Assembly: GCA_030323885.1 (NCBI GenBank)
Contig: CM059203.1
Location: 3,410,001-3,474,000, forward strand
Source: Branchipolynoe longqiensis
Lineage: Eukaryota > Annelida > Polychaeta > Phyllodocida > Polynoidae
Length of the DNA stretch: 64,000 nucleotides
Reading direction: 5' to 3'
Shown here: positions 41,787 to 53,286 of the stretch, piece by piece
Numbering within the stretch: the first letter of the stretch is position 1
How the letters are laid out: every line of letters starts with the position of its first letter
Notes under the pieces: model-generated
Told to the model about the DNA's origin: nothing
The model's database searches: none
Seen by the model: the letters and a program-made list of their open reading frames with translations, nothing else
Program-made: the position numbers and the translations under genes

Positions 41787-41836
41787 GCCATTATACACAT
41801 GACATTTTTATAACAAGAATGTCATGTGTATAATGG
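41787..41836. repeat. Hairpin at start of the 42-bp array
   Basis: CCATTATACACATGACATT and its reverse complement AATGTCATGTGTATAATGG flank TTTATAACAAG, i.e. the first unit is preceded by an inverted partial unit. Confidence 0.9.
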
Positions 41837-42864
41837 ACAGTACATTTACTGTGAACAGGAATGTAATGTGTATAATGGATAGTACATTTACTGTCAACAA
41901 GAATGTAATGTGTATAATGGATGGTACATTTACTGTGAACAAGAATGTAATGTGTATAATGGACAGTACATTTACTGTGAACAAGAATGTAATGTGTATA
42001 ATGGATAGTACATTTACTGTGAACAAGAATGAAATGTGTATAATGGACAGTACATTTACTGTGAACAAGAATGTAATATGTATAATGGATAGTACATCTA
42101 CTGTGAACAAGAATGTCATGTGTATAATGGATAGTACATTTACTGTGAACAAGAATGTCATGTGTATAATGGACAGTACATTTACAGTGAACAAGAATGT
42201 CATGTGTATAATGCATAGTACATTTACTGTCAACAAGAATGTAATGTGTATAATGACAGTACATTTACTGTAAACAAGAATGTCATGTGTATTATGGACA
42301 GTACATTTACTGTGAACAAGAATGTCATTTGTATAATGGATAGTACATTTACTGTGAACAAGAATGTTATGTGTATAATGGATAGTACATTTACTGTGAA
42401 CAAGAATGAAATGTGTATAATGGACAGTACATTTACTGTGAACAAGAATGTAATGTGTATAATGGATAGTACATTTACTGTGAACAAGAATGTCATGCGC
42501 ATAATGGATAGTACATTTACTGTGAACAAGAATGTAATGTGTATAATGGACAGTACATTTACTGTGAACAAGAATGTACTGTGTATAATGGATAGTAAGT
42601 ACATTTACTGTGAACAAGAATGTCATGCATATAATGGATAGTACATTTACTGTGAAAAAGAATGTAATGTGTATAATGGACAGTACATTTACTGTGAACA
42701 AGAATGTCATGTGTATAATGCATAGTACATTTACTGTGAACAAGAATGTAATGTGTATAATGACAGTACATTTACTGTGAACAAGAATGTCATGTGTCTA
42801 ATGGATAGTACATTTGCTGTCAACAAGAATGTCATCTGTATAATGGATAATACATTTAATATAG
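41817..42864 (+). repeat. 42-bp minisatellite, about 25 copies
   Basis: Unit GAATGTCATGTGTATAATGG / ACAGTACATTTACTGTGAAC / AA. Because 42 is a multiple of three, long frames stay open on both strands (14-residue peptide repeats); I read these as by-products. Confidence 0.97.
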
Positions 42865-43150
42865 TGTTGAACCGATAGGTAGCTCCACTACCACACAGTG
42901 GCAGCAGGGACTGCTCCGTTCCCGTCGCAGTTCATTGCATTGGGTGGCGTTATGGTAGCTGCCAGGCAGCGCCGCGACAGGACTGCCATCTACTGCGGGC
43001 GGCTACCATAACCTCCCCCATGAGGAAGTTAACGAGGGACCTGACAGAGCAGGGGTGGGTCACTTGATCATGGATGCCGTGGTGAGCAGAGATGAGCAAT
43101 AAAGACATGTGGAAGCAAACATACTTGTTCCTCCTCCTTGCTTGGAGCGG
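42865..43150 (+). mobile_element. Diverged solo LTR-like segment
   Basis: TGTTGAACCGATAGG start, CACAGTGGCAGCAGGGACTG, GATGCCGTGGTGAGCAGA and GCAATAAAGAC correspond in order to 3903-4160 (TGTAGTAGTC, GCGGTAGCAGCGGAGACT, GACGCCGTGAAGAGCAGA, TTCAATAAACC). No gag follows, so it would be a solo LTR of a related family. Confidence 0.55.
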
Positions 43151-43246
43151 GGGGGGGGGTCTACTATATGAGGATCAAGTTCCGGGCGGCCAAACAAGGG
43201 CCCATCACACTACTCTGGTCTTGTGTCATTCAATTACACCAGACAG

Positions 43247-43636
43247 GATGGCTGAATTGACAAGACTAAGAGCGCTGGCTGGCTTCCTGTCTGGGAAGTC
43301 ATAAGTGGGAGCCCCGACAGAGTCAAACCAATGACTTAGAAAATGTATACTTGTCGCTAACTAGCCTGGCCCTTGGCATTGCTAGAATAGAACAAGGACT
43401 GGCTTGTTTAGTATTAGAATAATAAGAATGAATAGTTAGTTGGTTGTGGGAGTTTTACGTCCTGGTAGCATCTATGGTCATATCAGGACGGTGACTGAGT
43501 AGTATCATGGGTCATAGTGGCGCGGTATCCGAGGGGTGCAACACTATAAAGCCGCCGGGAATGCACTCAATCACAATTCGGTCGTACTCGTCTTTATCCC
43601 ACCCCCCGTCCTGATATGACCTTAAATATTGCTAGT
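43247..43636 (+). mobile_element. SINE-1 copy followed by inverted SINE-tail pair
   Basis: 43247-43440 holds head and body (GGATGGCTGAATTGACAAGA, GAGTCAAACCAATGACTTAG). 43446-43493 is an inverted tail (TTTTACGTCCTGGTAGCATC, GGTCATATCAGGACGG) and 43606-43636 a direct tail (CCGTCCTGATATGACCTTAA). In between lies GGGTGCAACACTATAAAGCC, the SINE body motif. Confidence 0.6.
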
Positions 43637-44384
43637 GCCTACGCCCCCCCCCCCCTCCCCCCTTCCCCTCAATACCGTAGCCCTGGCGTGCTTTGCCTCC
43701 AATGCGCATGGCCTGTGCCACGGAAGCCTCCAGGTGCCAGCACGATCGTCTGGGAATACCTGATAAAGTGGCCACTCCTCCCCCTCTCACGCCCCCACCC
43801 CCCCCATACCCACATCTCGCAGTACAGAAGGTCACGTGATGTCTAGTCACGTGATGAGGGATCGCTGAACTCCATAGCGTTAAACCTGGGACGATGTAGT
43901 ATCTTTGAATGTCAAGTAAATCGAGTATATGTGCCTCATGGTTTGTGATAGTAGAGGTTCCACAGTCCACCATATATGAATAAGCATTTATATGGAGTAT
44001 AATGAATTATGCTGATATAAAGCACGGAGAAAGGATCTTATTTGTTGTCGTTTGATTAATATTGAATATTGGTGAATACGACTGAATATTGGAATTGCAC
44101 GCAAACCCACCGGCTCCGATTTGGCGACTGACGCGCCAGCACCGCGTGTTGCGGACACTAAATGTGCTGCTCAGTAGCAGCACTTCTGTGTTGTTTTCAG
44201 CACCAGAATTATTATACTTATTATAATTATTGTGATCGTTATTATTGTTACTATTCTGTATATTGCCACCTCATTGCTATGCTCATTACTGGTGGCGCCA
44301 CCACCGACACTCCTCCTCCCTATCGTGCGCCCCAAAGCGCCACTCACACCAGAGGATTTTGCTCTTTAAGGCAAGGGCCAGAGA
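43637..44384. other. No gene recognised; poly-C stretches
   Basis: Poly-C/CCT at 43644-43670 and 43795-43806. Two GTCACGTGAT motifs at 43831 and 43846. No coding signal. Confidence 0.4.
43831..43855. promoter_or_regulatory. Tandem E-box pair GTCACGTGAT
   Basis: Identical 10-mers at 43831-43840 and 43846-43855, CACGTG core, 15 bases apart. Matches the TFE/MITF-type E-box consensus; no gene nearby, so function is unknown. Confidence 0.3.
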
Positions 44385-44560
44385 ATATATTATAGTGTTC
44401 TGCAATTACCTCCCATGCAAGGAGCTGCTTAGACAGGTAGGTGAGGGTAGGGTGGTGAAATCAGGGACCCTAGGTGGTGTAATGGTTATCACACTGTCCC
44501 TGGATGCAAGAGATACGGGTTTGATTCCCACTCTAGATGCAATTCTTCCCATTTTCATCA
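44385..44560 (+). mobile_element. SINE-2 copy 1 (tRNA-derived)
   Basis: tRNA-like part 44466-44541: CTAGGTGGTGTAATGGTTAT (A box) and ACGGGTTTGATTCCCACTCT (B box). Upstream ATGCAAGGAGCTGCTTAGAC is shared with the other two copies. Confidence 0.7.
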
Positions 44561-44721
44561 CCCCCCCACGGCACTGGTTGCCATGACCATGATCCTGGAC
44601 AAGCTATGCACTGTATGGTTGTTGAACCTACTCTGTGTATGTATTTGTAAGTGAATTGCCTGTATGTATGTAATTGTAAGCATTAAATGACCAGTTAAAA
44701 GGCTTACAATTCCAGGGGGAC

Positions 44722-44890
44722 AAGTGTAGTAGTCTACATTGACCTCTCAGGCAAGGAGCCACATAGCCAAGCATGCATGGATAGGATGATGACATCAGGG
44801 AGCCTAGGTGGTGTAATGCTTAGTGCACTGGCCAGGAATACAAGAGATCTGGGTTCGATTCCAACTCTAGGCACAATATTTCCCATTTAG
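44722..44890 (+). mobile_element. SINE-2 copy 2
   Basis: GTAGTAGTCTACATTGACCT, GGCAAGGAGCCACATA, GGGAGCCTAGGTGGTGTAAT, then CTGGGTTCGATTCCAACTCT. tRNA-like part 44800-44874. Confidence 0.7.
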
Positions 44891-45667
44891 ATCATCCCCG
44901 CAACAATATTACATATACTCATCCCACTATATTTGTTGTATGTCACTTCTGTACTGTAACAGGTCCTTTATATACACATATGTATACACATGTACATATA
45001 TATATCCAATATATATACACATTATATACCGGTGTAGGAAAAGCACAGTGCCCTCCCCTAGGGTTAATAAGGTTAACTAAGTGTTCATGCGAGTTCAATC
45101 CACTAGTCAGCGCCCTACGTGCTAGGGTTAGGCTGGCGCGCATGGTGCGACAGCCATTGTTTGACTGGAAGCCGAACTTGGCAGATGACTCGAAACTTTG
45201 GATGTCACCCCTCCCCCTTTACCGGTTTACAATGTACTACTCGGTAGGGCGGTTGGCCAGGCCAGATAAGGTTGGTTCCTGTTAATTATTAAATAACTGT
45301 GTCGACCATATTCATTGTCCATGTCCTCTGCGCTTACTTACATACATATATGCTGTATAAGCCGTTATACAAGTCATAATAAAGCCGGAAGCTTCCATCT
45401 GCTCCTCCATCTGATACTATACACTAGCTTTGCCCAGATGTAAAACCCCAACAAACAAAGCATACATCCACAGGTATGCGTTCCTTCTCTTCTCGTACAT
45501 ATGCAGGACCTATCTAGATGCACAGTCACGACGTGGCCTGACATGACATTACTCAGGCAGTGATGTCTGCCCCAGCACACTACTCATACATACATACCGG
45601 ATAGTTAATACTAAAGCAGCGGCAGTCGATGGCACTGCTTCGCCCCTTCTTAAATTAGTGTTTTAGT
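44891..45667. other. No gene recognised
   Basis: TATACACA microsatellite at 44975-45030; nothing else assigned. Confidence 0.4.
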
Positions 45668-45895
45668 GAGGCTGTATTTATACGGTTCATAGCATATAAG
45701 CCCGGGTATTCAGGCTTGTTTTCAATGCTGGCCAGCTGTAGTGTTGGTGTTATCTTATCACACAGTAGCTGCTGATACGGTATTTGATTGCCTGCATTTC
45801 AGCAGCAGATAGATAATTGGTTGGTACCGTTAGTAGCCTATGTTAGTTTTTTTAATTTTCTTGGCATATATGTATTTTATTTGTGTCTACTCTTA
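45668..45895 (+). repeat. Dispersed 220-bp repeat, copy 1
   Basis: GGCTGTATTTATAC, CATATAAGCCCGGGTATTCA, TGCTGGCCAGCTGTAGTGTT and TTATCACACAGTAGCTGCTG in the same order as at 53978-54182, about 92% alike by eye. Confidence 0.85.
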
Positions 45896-46075
45896 CTACT
45901 AGACTAGCCTACTCCTATTTACATATCATAGTCTTGCATGTAGCTGTGTAGTGTGGTACCTGGCTACTTTTGGCATGGTTACCTTCCATTGGGCGTCCGT
46001 CCCGCTGGTGGGCCGTGACATATAATCCTTCAGACCAGGGTCATCAGATCTAGAGGTCATGTGGTGTGATCCAGG

Positions 46076-47232
46076 ACCACTTAATCACCGCCACTCACCA
46101 CAACTCTCGACCACTCACCACCAATCACCACCAATCACCCACCAATCCCCCACCAATCCCCCACCAATCCCCCACCAATCCGCCACCAATCACCCACCAA
46201 TCACCACTAATCACCATCAATCACCATCAATCACCACACATCACCACATATCACCACCAATCACTACCAATCACCCCCATTCACCAACAAATCACCACAA
46301 ATCACCACAAATCACACATCACTCACCCACCACTCACTCACCACTCACCCACCACTCACCCACCACTCACCCACCACTCAGCCACTGATCACCCACACAT
46401 CACCCACCAATCATCCACCAATAACCCAACAATCACAGACCAATCACCCACCAATCACCTATCAATCACCCACTGATCACCCACCAATCACACACCAACC
46501 ACCACCAATCACCCATCAATCACCCACCAATCACCCACCACTCACCCACCACTCACCCACCACTCATCACCAATCACCACCAACCACCACCAATCACCAC
46601 CAATCACCGACCAATCAACAACCAATCACCAACCAATCACCCACCAATCACATGTCAAGCACCCAACAATCACCACCAACCACCACCAATACCCACCGAT
46701 CACTGACCAATCACCACCAATCACCCACCACTCACACACCAATCACCCACCAATATTCATCAATCACCACCACTCACCACCACTCACTGTGAAAGACGTG
46801 CCACTCACCAATCACCGCCACTCACCAACCACTCCCCCACCACTCCCCCACCACTCACCCACCACTCACCACTAATCTCTACCACTCACCACCACTCACG
46901 ACCACTCACCACATATTACCACCAATCACCACCAATCACCACCAACTCACTCCCAATCACCACCACTCACCACCACTCACCTCAAATCACCACACCATCA
47001 TCATCAATCACCAGCAATCACCACCAACCACCACCAATCACCTCCAATCACCACTACTCACCACAAATTACTACCACTCATCACCACTCACCACCAAATC
47101 ACCACAACTCACCACAACTCACCACAACTCACCACCAATCACCACCAATCACCACCAATCACCACCAATCACCACCAATCACCACCAATCACCACCAATC
47201 ACCACCAATCACCACCAATCACCACCAATCAC
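46076..47232. repeat. CACCAATCAC-type minisatellite, about 1.15 kb
   Basis: Decamer ACCACCAATC and 9-11-base variants; the last 90 bases are pure decamers. Confidence 0.95.
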
Positions 47233-47332
47233 TATCCTGCTGCAGTCTCACGGATGCATCTTGTTGAGTCCTATCAGGAATGTTGTGGATACTGAGAATG
47301 GAAATGACATGAAGTATGATTGTATTTGAAGT

Positions 47333-47442
47333 TGTAGTAGTCTGTACCGACCTCTTAGGCAAGGAGCCACATACTTATATACACATGTATACACATATAC
47401 ACGACAGGATAGGGTGGTGACATCAGGGAGCCTAGGTGGTGA
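47333..47442 (+). mobile_element. SINE-2 copy 3, truncated
   Basis: GTAGTAGTCTGTACCGACCT, GGCAAGGAGCCACATA, GGGAGCCTAGGTGGTGAAAT; breaks off before the B box. Confidence 0.65.
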
Positions 47443-47518
47443 AATGCTTCTTTTGTTCATTGTTCCGTAAGCATTTCACCACAAGAAAAGTGGAATGAGT
47501 GCGAATTATAATTACCTT

Positions 47519-48018
47519 NNNNNNNNNNNNNNNNNNNNNNNNNNNNNNNNNNNNNNNNNNNNNNNNNNNNNNNNNNNNNNNNNNNNNNNNNNNNNNNNNN
47601 NNNNNNNNNNNNNNNNNNNNNNNNNNNNNNNNNNNNNNNNNNNNNNNNNNNNNNNNNNNNNNNNNNNNNNNNNNNNNNNNNNNNNNNNNNNNNNNNNNNN
47701 NNNNNNNNNNNNNNNNNNNNNNNNNNNNNNNNNNNNNNNNNNNNNNNNNNNNNNNNNNNNNNNNNNNNNNNNNNNNNNNNNNNNNNNNNNNNNNNNNNNN
47801 NNNNNNNNNNNNNNNNNNNNNNNNNNNNNNNNNNNNNNNNNNNNNNNNNNNNNNNNNNNNNNNNNNNNNNNNNNNNNNNNNNNNNNNNNNNNNNNNNNNN
47901 NNNNNNNNNNNNNNNNNNNNNNNNNNNNNNNNNNNNNNNNNNNNNNNNNNNNNNNNNNNNNNNNNNNNNNNNNNNNNNNNNNNNNNNNNNNNNNNNNNNN
48001 NNNNNNNNNNNNNNNNNN
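47519..48018. other. Assembly gap (500 N)
   Basis: Exactly 500 N, a conventional placeholder. It lies beside simple repeats on both sides; true length unknown. Confidence 1.
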
Positions 48019-48330
48019 GGGTGGTGGTGGGTAGCGGGCGGTGGGTGGCGGCAGGTAACGGGTATGGCAGATGGCGGAGGTGGCAAGTGGTGGCAGGTAA
48101 CGGGTGGCAGTGGCTGGTGGTGGGTAGCAGGTAGCGGGTATGGCAGATGGCGGAGGTGGCGACTGGTGGCAGGTAGCGGGTGGCAGTGGCTGGTGGTGGG
48201 TAGCGGGCGGCGGGTGGCGGCAGGTAGCGGGTATGGCAAGTGGCGGTAGGTTGCGAGTGGTGGCATGTAACGGGTGGCGGGTGGCGGTGGGTGCTGGGTG
48301 GCGGCGAGTGGCGTGGGCGCCGGTGCTGAC
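48019..48330 (+). repeat. GGTGGC-rich minisatellite with 76-bp period
   Basis: ATGGCAGATGGCGGAGGTGG at 48064 and 48140; units GGTAGCGGGTGGC. Continues into the gap. Confidence 0.85.
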
Positions 48331-48788
48331 GCTGCAGCCTCTGCAGGGAGGGAGTTGTGGTCAGTTGCGCGCTGTGGCTGCTGAATGCCTGTGCTCTATA
48401 ATGTGTGCCGTGTGCGGGTGGGTGATGTGGGGAGGGGTGGGGGCGGGTGATGTGGGGAGGTGTGGGGGCGGGATGAGAAGCGTGATCTCAGCCGGGCTCT
48501 GAACATGGCTGGTGGCCGGTGATGGCTGGTTCGGCAGTGGTCAGTCCGGGGTGTCCAACAGGAGCCGGCTGGGGAGGCGCAGCTGTGTGTGTGTGTGTGT
48601 GGGGGGGGGGGGGGAGGGTTGTCATGGTGTTAATTAATATTTGACTCCTGACAGCTTATTTGTTGCAGAAAGCTTTTATTTTATTTTTCAACATGGCTCT
48701 CAAGCCTTACTAACATTTGTGGCACAGGTTGCCCAACAGTTTAACAGTTACACATTGTAATTTTTATCACATGTGGCACTGAAGCCCA
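48331..48788. other. No gene recognised; (GT)n(G)n at 48580-48615
   Basis: The part from about 48620 could be the 3' end of the neighbouring DIRS element, split by the inverted-repeat element that follows; this is inference. Confidence 0.35.
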
Positions 48789-49533
48789 GGGGCCGTATGC
48801 ATGAATCGGTGTTAGGGCCGTAACCACGGCTAGGCTAACTCCACACGGCTAAATGTGAGAAATCGGTATGCACGAATCGGTGTTAGCGCTAACCGCGAAA
48901 TTTAGCCTAGGCTAAGCTAAACCACTTTCCTAGTTGGGGTTAGGGGCTATCCGGTGCGGTTAGTGTGCATGTGTGGCTCTCAATCTATTCAGTGCTGTCA
49001 TATTTAACAGAGTTACATAGTCAAATAGTGAAATTTTATTAAATTAACCCTAAAATCGAAGCGAGATTAATGCTGCTGCCGCAAAGGCGGCGATATTAAT
49101 ATTTTCGAATCGACGAATGTAAAGTAAACAAATCCCCGCCGCCGCAGCGACGTCAATATCCATACTGTCCAACGTCAACTAAACATGGCCGCCGCTGTCG
49201 CCGTCGTATCGGCGGCAATATATTAGGCCCAAATCTATTAAATGCTGTCATATTTAACAGAATTACATACTGTACAAGTGATATTTGAGCAAATTAACCA
49301 CAAAAACGAACTGAAAGTAACACCGCTGCTACAACGGCGGCGATATTAATATTGTACAATCGAGGGAATTCCCAAATCTATAAATAACTTCACGGTTAGC
49401 TATCCGCACCGGCTAGTACATTGGTGCATACCGATTCACACATTTCTCCAACCCCCCGCTACCCTGAGGTAGCTAACCGCGGCTAGTGCCTTAACTCCGG
49501 CTAAGCCTAACACCGATTCGTGCATACGGCCCC
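48789..49533. mobile_element. 745-bp inverted-repeat element (same ends as the insert in YR)
   Basis: Ends GGGGCCGTATGCATGAATCG and, inverted, GGGGCCGTATGCACGAATCG; 27 bp with one mismatch. A second inner copy of the end (CGGTATGCACGAATCGGTGT) lies at 48863. The interior has a direct repeat of about 130 bp (48988-49120 and 49228-49360, CTGTCATATTTAACAGA...GGCGGCGATATTAATATT). No ORF. Confidence 0.85.
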
Positions 49534-49590
49534 AGTATGCTACTACTATCTTGGATATTAGTTTATGTGTGTAAACGTGTCTATTGTCTG

Positions 49591-50774
49591 TCACTCACAG
49601 ATGCTCGGGATCAGGTTCATTACGGTCGGGTTCGTCCTCAGGGGTCTATTGTAGAACCTGTGGAACGTCCCCTCTCCTGACCATCCTGCTGCCGTTAGCA
49701 CCGTGGCTAATGGGATGTTCCGTTTCACAGCCGCACTGGTTGCTGCATGCCTGCAGCTGTAGGCCGTGAACCTGGTAGTGTCTATACCTGCTTCTGTCAG
49801 TGTCATTTTGATGTATCGTGTCAGTGTGTCCTGAGATGCCCTTACATGCGGCGGCCTCATGGTGGCAAACACTGCGGGCACTGCACCTTGTAATTCGGCC
49901 TTGTCCATGTACGCTTTCAGATGTCTGAATACGCACAGTTCCCTTGTTTGGAACTTTTCAAATCTGAGCACCAATGGGTTCTTGTTTGAATCGTTTGACT
50001 TCATTTTCTCGATTCATTTTCTCTGGTGCAACTATTCTCCATCCACCGAAAGTCGCCCCTTTGCATGAGCCCCAGTGGCCCGTGGCAGGTGGCCCGTGGC
50101 CAGTAGGAACAACACAACGTTCTTCTATTCAGTCTGTCCACAGTCAGTGAGTCGATATGAACCCAGCCCTGAAGGTGTTCCAATAACACCTTTGGGTCTC
50201 ATACCATGTCGTATTTGGGCGCCCTTGGCTTGAGGTTGCTTATCCCTTTCAGCAGCCTGCTGACTAGTGGGTGATCCCCAAACGGTTTGCCGCCCACTGT
50301 GATGAACGTGGAGAGTAGCGCGCGCACCATGTTAATTGAGTTGTGCGCCGCTCCTTCCTTGAACAGTTTCTGCAGGTAGGCGATACCTTCCTGCAGTGTT
50401 GGCCTTCTTTTGTTGATGTCGTGCTCCTCGCAGTGCTTCGTCCACCTTTTCAGCACGAGCGTGTACTGTTTTTGTGTCGCCTTTGCCCAGGAGGCGGTGA
50501 GGGTGTCTGCGGCATCCGTGTCCATCCCCATGGCAGTGAACATACCCCCTAGAGATTCACCGCCCTCAGTTGCATGTTGTGTGCTAGCGGGAACCGTTTC
50601 GACGGCTTCCCTGCCAGCGTTAAGGTGCCCTCCTCTACTGCTATGAGCCTCGATGTTGTGTGGCCCTTCAGGTGCTTGAGCAGCGGGAACCACGGTTGTG
50701 TTGGCCACTCCGGTAGTAGTAGTATCCCTCTCGGCCTCTCTTGTAGTATTTTCCGTAGTACGCCCGACAAGCAA
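49591..50774 (-). pseudogene. DIRS 1 tyrosine recombinase, frameshifted
   Basis: N-terminal core-binding domain (SWAKATQKQYTLVLKRWTKHC ... FITVGGKPFGDHPLV) ends at an in-frame TGA (50199-50201) where the sister element reads TGG (VWDP). The first catalytic Arg box, SGQRLQAL in the sister, is scrambled here by a small duplication GCCACGGGCCAC (about 50085-50110). The C-terminal part (49591-50004, third frame) keeps YSCRHAATSAA, with the second catalytic Arg, and GWSGEGTFHRFYNRP with the nucleophile Tyr. The sister element also has Tyr rather than His in the HxxR position, so that is a family trait. It overlaps the RNase H frame by about 225 bases, as in DIRS elements. Integrates circular cDNA in the family; dead here. 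Confidence 0.8.
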
Positions 50775-51668
50775 CTGAAAGGTGGGAAGAAGTATCCGTT
50801 AGTCCCTTGCCAGTACATTGAGAATGCATCTGTCCCTCTTGCCTGCCTGTCGTAATCTCTAGAGATAAATTTATGTAATTTTCGGTTATCCCTAGATGCG
50901 AACATGCCTACCTCTGGGGTGCCCCACTCCGTGAACAGGTCGTTTAACGCATTGTTCTCTATGGTCCACTCCCCTGCATCTGTAAACATGCGTGAAGCCC
51001 AATCCGCTTCAACGTTGTCTACACCCGGACAGAACCTAACTGTGATCGTAATGTTTTTACTTTCCGTTAGTTCCCATATCTCTTCCGTTTCTGTTTGGCA
51101 CTGTTTTGATCTAGTGGACCCACCCTTGCTTATGCAGGCTACTGCAGTGGTGTTGTCCGCGAATACTCTTACGTGTTTATCTCTTAGCTCCTCGCCTATA
51201 TGTTCCAGCATGTGTCTCACCGCCCTTAGTTCTAGAACATTGATGTGTGTGTCTTCGCTGAATAACTCGTCCCACTGTTCCCCGTAGTGTGTTTGTTTAC
51301 CTTGGTTAAAGTAACCCCACCCGTGCGAGGAAGCATCCGTGTATACACACACATCTACCGGCTTTACCCTGTACTCCCTCATTGCTCCTTCTAGGTTTGT
51401 CATCCAAAAGTTTAGGCATGCTTTCACCCTCTTTGTGAGTGTGCATCCTTTCTCATAGTCCCCTCCTGAGTCCCTCAGGTTCCAGTTTAGGGCCCTTACT
51501 ATTGATTTTGATTTTATTCTTGCCCAGTTGTTGCCCGGGTCCGTAGCTACTAGTTTTCCCACTAATGATGCTAGTGTTTTGATCTGAAGCCTGTCTTCTC
51601 AGTACTTTCCCTGTGAACTGTATTAAGTCTGAGCACTTTGCCCTAGGTAAGTCTACTCTTAATCGGCT
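50549..51668 (-). pseudogene. DIRS 1 RNase H and RT remnant
   Basis: 337 codons encode the end of RT (LVGKLVATDPGNNWARIKSK) and a complete RNase H: YTDASSHGWG, NVLELRAVRHMLEH, VFADNTTAVA and EADWASR give the four acidic positions. The following LPEWPTQPWFPLL region is typical of DIRS. Immediately upstream, 51563-51668 carries the last RT segment (RVDLPRAKC, out of frame) and then abruptly gag. Comparison with element 2 places the deletion at about 51668; roughly 900-1000 bp of RT including the YxDD box is gone. Confidence 0.8.
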
Positions 51669-53286
51669 GTGATGGTAGTGCCTCGCATCCTCCGAGCGCT
51701 GGCGTGGAGAGTATTGGGATGGGCGGTTCCTCCCCTGACCGCCTCTGAAGTTTCCCTGTTTCTTGTCTGCCTGATAGTGTTGTCTCGCACCTCCCGCTGT
51801 TATGATGGAGTCTGGCTGGTCTCCTGCGCCGTTACCTGTGCTGTCAGATCCTCTCCCAAGAGGAATTTGAACCCCTGGTTCCCCTCTTTTTTCACGAGAG
51901 GTTTCAGTTGATTCTGTAGTGTCGGCCTGACATTATCGCGCCGTAATCCCAACAGTGTGTTGCTTGTTTTGGCTAATAGTTTTAGTGTGTCTACCAGCCT
52001 AGACACTAATTGTTTTTTATCGAGCGGTTTATTTGTCTCGATGCTGTCCAGCGCCCATGAGACTGGCCTGGCCATGAACTGTACGCCCGTTGTGCTGCGG
52101 CTAGTGCCGCATCATTGTCCTTCACTCGCTGGTTCAATGTTGGCTCTATCTCTGGGTTGAGTCTCATCTTGTGCAGTACCGGTGTGTTTTCCGGCCTTGG
52201 CCAAGCTGCGTGTAGCTCCGCCGTTTCCGTTCTTGTCATCGGGTTCTTCCACAGTGTGTTTACCAGTCTGACTGTGTTGTCCGCTAACTTTCCACATTCT
52301 GGATCCAGTGGTGCTTTTTCTGCCGGTATGAACTGTTCCAGGTAGGAAGCGCCCGCCTGTTCCTCCGTTGTCCCCCCGGTCCCTGCGCTACTGGCCGCGG
52401 CCGGCACTGCCCCTACCATTGTCGTGGTCAGTGTTGGCGCCGTCACTGTTGCCGCTGCCGGTGTCAGTGTCATCTGGGGTTGATACGGCCCTGTTGCCGT
52501 CATAGCCTGCGGTGGTTGGAGGGAGTACGCAGGGGGTTCTCACTCTGCTCTTCCTCTCCTTGGGCTCGGTGAGTCTGATCTGTGCACCGTCCTGAATGCT
52601 GATGGAGTCAGTCTGTGTAGTTGACCGGTGATCTGCCCGGGCGTTGCCCGACCTGACGTTAGCACCGGTGGCGTGGAGCGTCCCGCTCCCTCTTGCGACC
52701 AGTTGATGGAGTAGCCTGCCCGTCTGTTCCGTATTTCTTCCTCCAATTCCTGCTTCCTGGGCTGCAGTATTTCCAGTTCTGCGATCGGTGTAGGTATGTA
52801 ACCCGGTCCTCTCCATTGATCACCGCACGCTGGATCCGGGGGTGGGCTGAATGTAGGTGATAGATCAGCCACCAGCACGCGTAACCCCAGCGGTGGTGGT
52901 GTGTAGGTGGGCGAGGTGGCCGCAAGTACCAGCCTCCTCCCCGTGCCGTCCGAGGTTACTACAGTGTCTGGTGACGGTGTCGGTTTCTCTGTGGCTTTTA
53001 CATGCGTTCTTTCATCTCTTGTCGGTTTTTCCGCACCAGTCGGTTCTTGTACCTCCATGTCGTTTTCCGACACCGTGTCTGATTTGTGTGGTAGTGGTAC
53101 GAATAGAGTGCCTGTCGGCGAGCTTATGCGTTCCTGTTCCGCCACCTCTATGTAGTTTGTCAATAAGCTGTCGTGCTCTCGGCCCGTATGACTAGTGGTG
53201 TAGTCGGACGCTGGTGAGAGTGACCTTGACATGCGGTGGGCCATGGTGGAGTGTGGCCGTTTCACACCCTGTGTCCTCCTTTTCAC
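51669..53286 (-). pseudogene. DIRS 1 gag-like ORF1
   Basis: ATG at 53284-53286 starts a Ser/Pro/Thr-rich N-terminus, then a Glu-rich helical part (ELEILQPRKQELEEEIRNR), an Ala/Thr/Gly linker, and a helical capsid-like domain (AAWPRPENTPVLHKMRLNPEI ... LVDTLKLLAKTSNTLLGLRR ... IKPL-like RPTLQNQLKPL, FKFLLGEDLTAQV). This last signature is that of DIRS gag. Lesions: TGA at 52540-52542 (frame continues) and a frameshift in an A run at about 52020. The C-terminal Gln/Gly/Arg-rich tail (to about 51670) is the RNA-binding end. No partner gene; it would package DIRS RNA. Confidence 0.7.

Noticed and set aside
41791..42743. Long frames on both strands, up to 311 codons
   Set aside because: By-products of a 42-bp repeat (multiple of three) with few stop codons; both strands open equally.
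44466..44874. Functional tRNA genes
   Set aside because: A and B boxes are present, but acceptor stems do not pair well and the same flanks recur in three copies, so these are SINE heads.
46059..46476. Plus-strand frames rich in His, Pro, Thr and Ser
   Set aside because: Translations of the CACCAATCAC minisatellite.
47457..48266. Frames crossing the run of N
   Set aside because: Pure assembly gap; nothing can be read through it.
50574..53195. Plus-strand frames across DIRS 1
   Set aside because: Shadows of gag, RNase H and YR on the minus strand; no motifs of their own.
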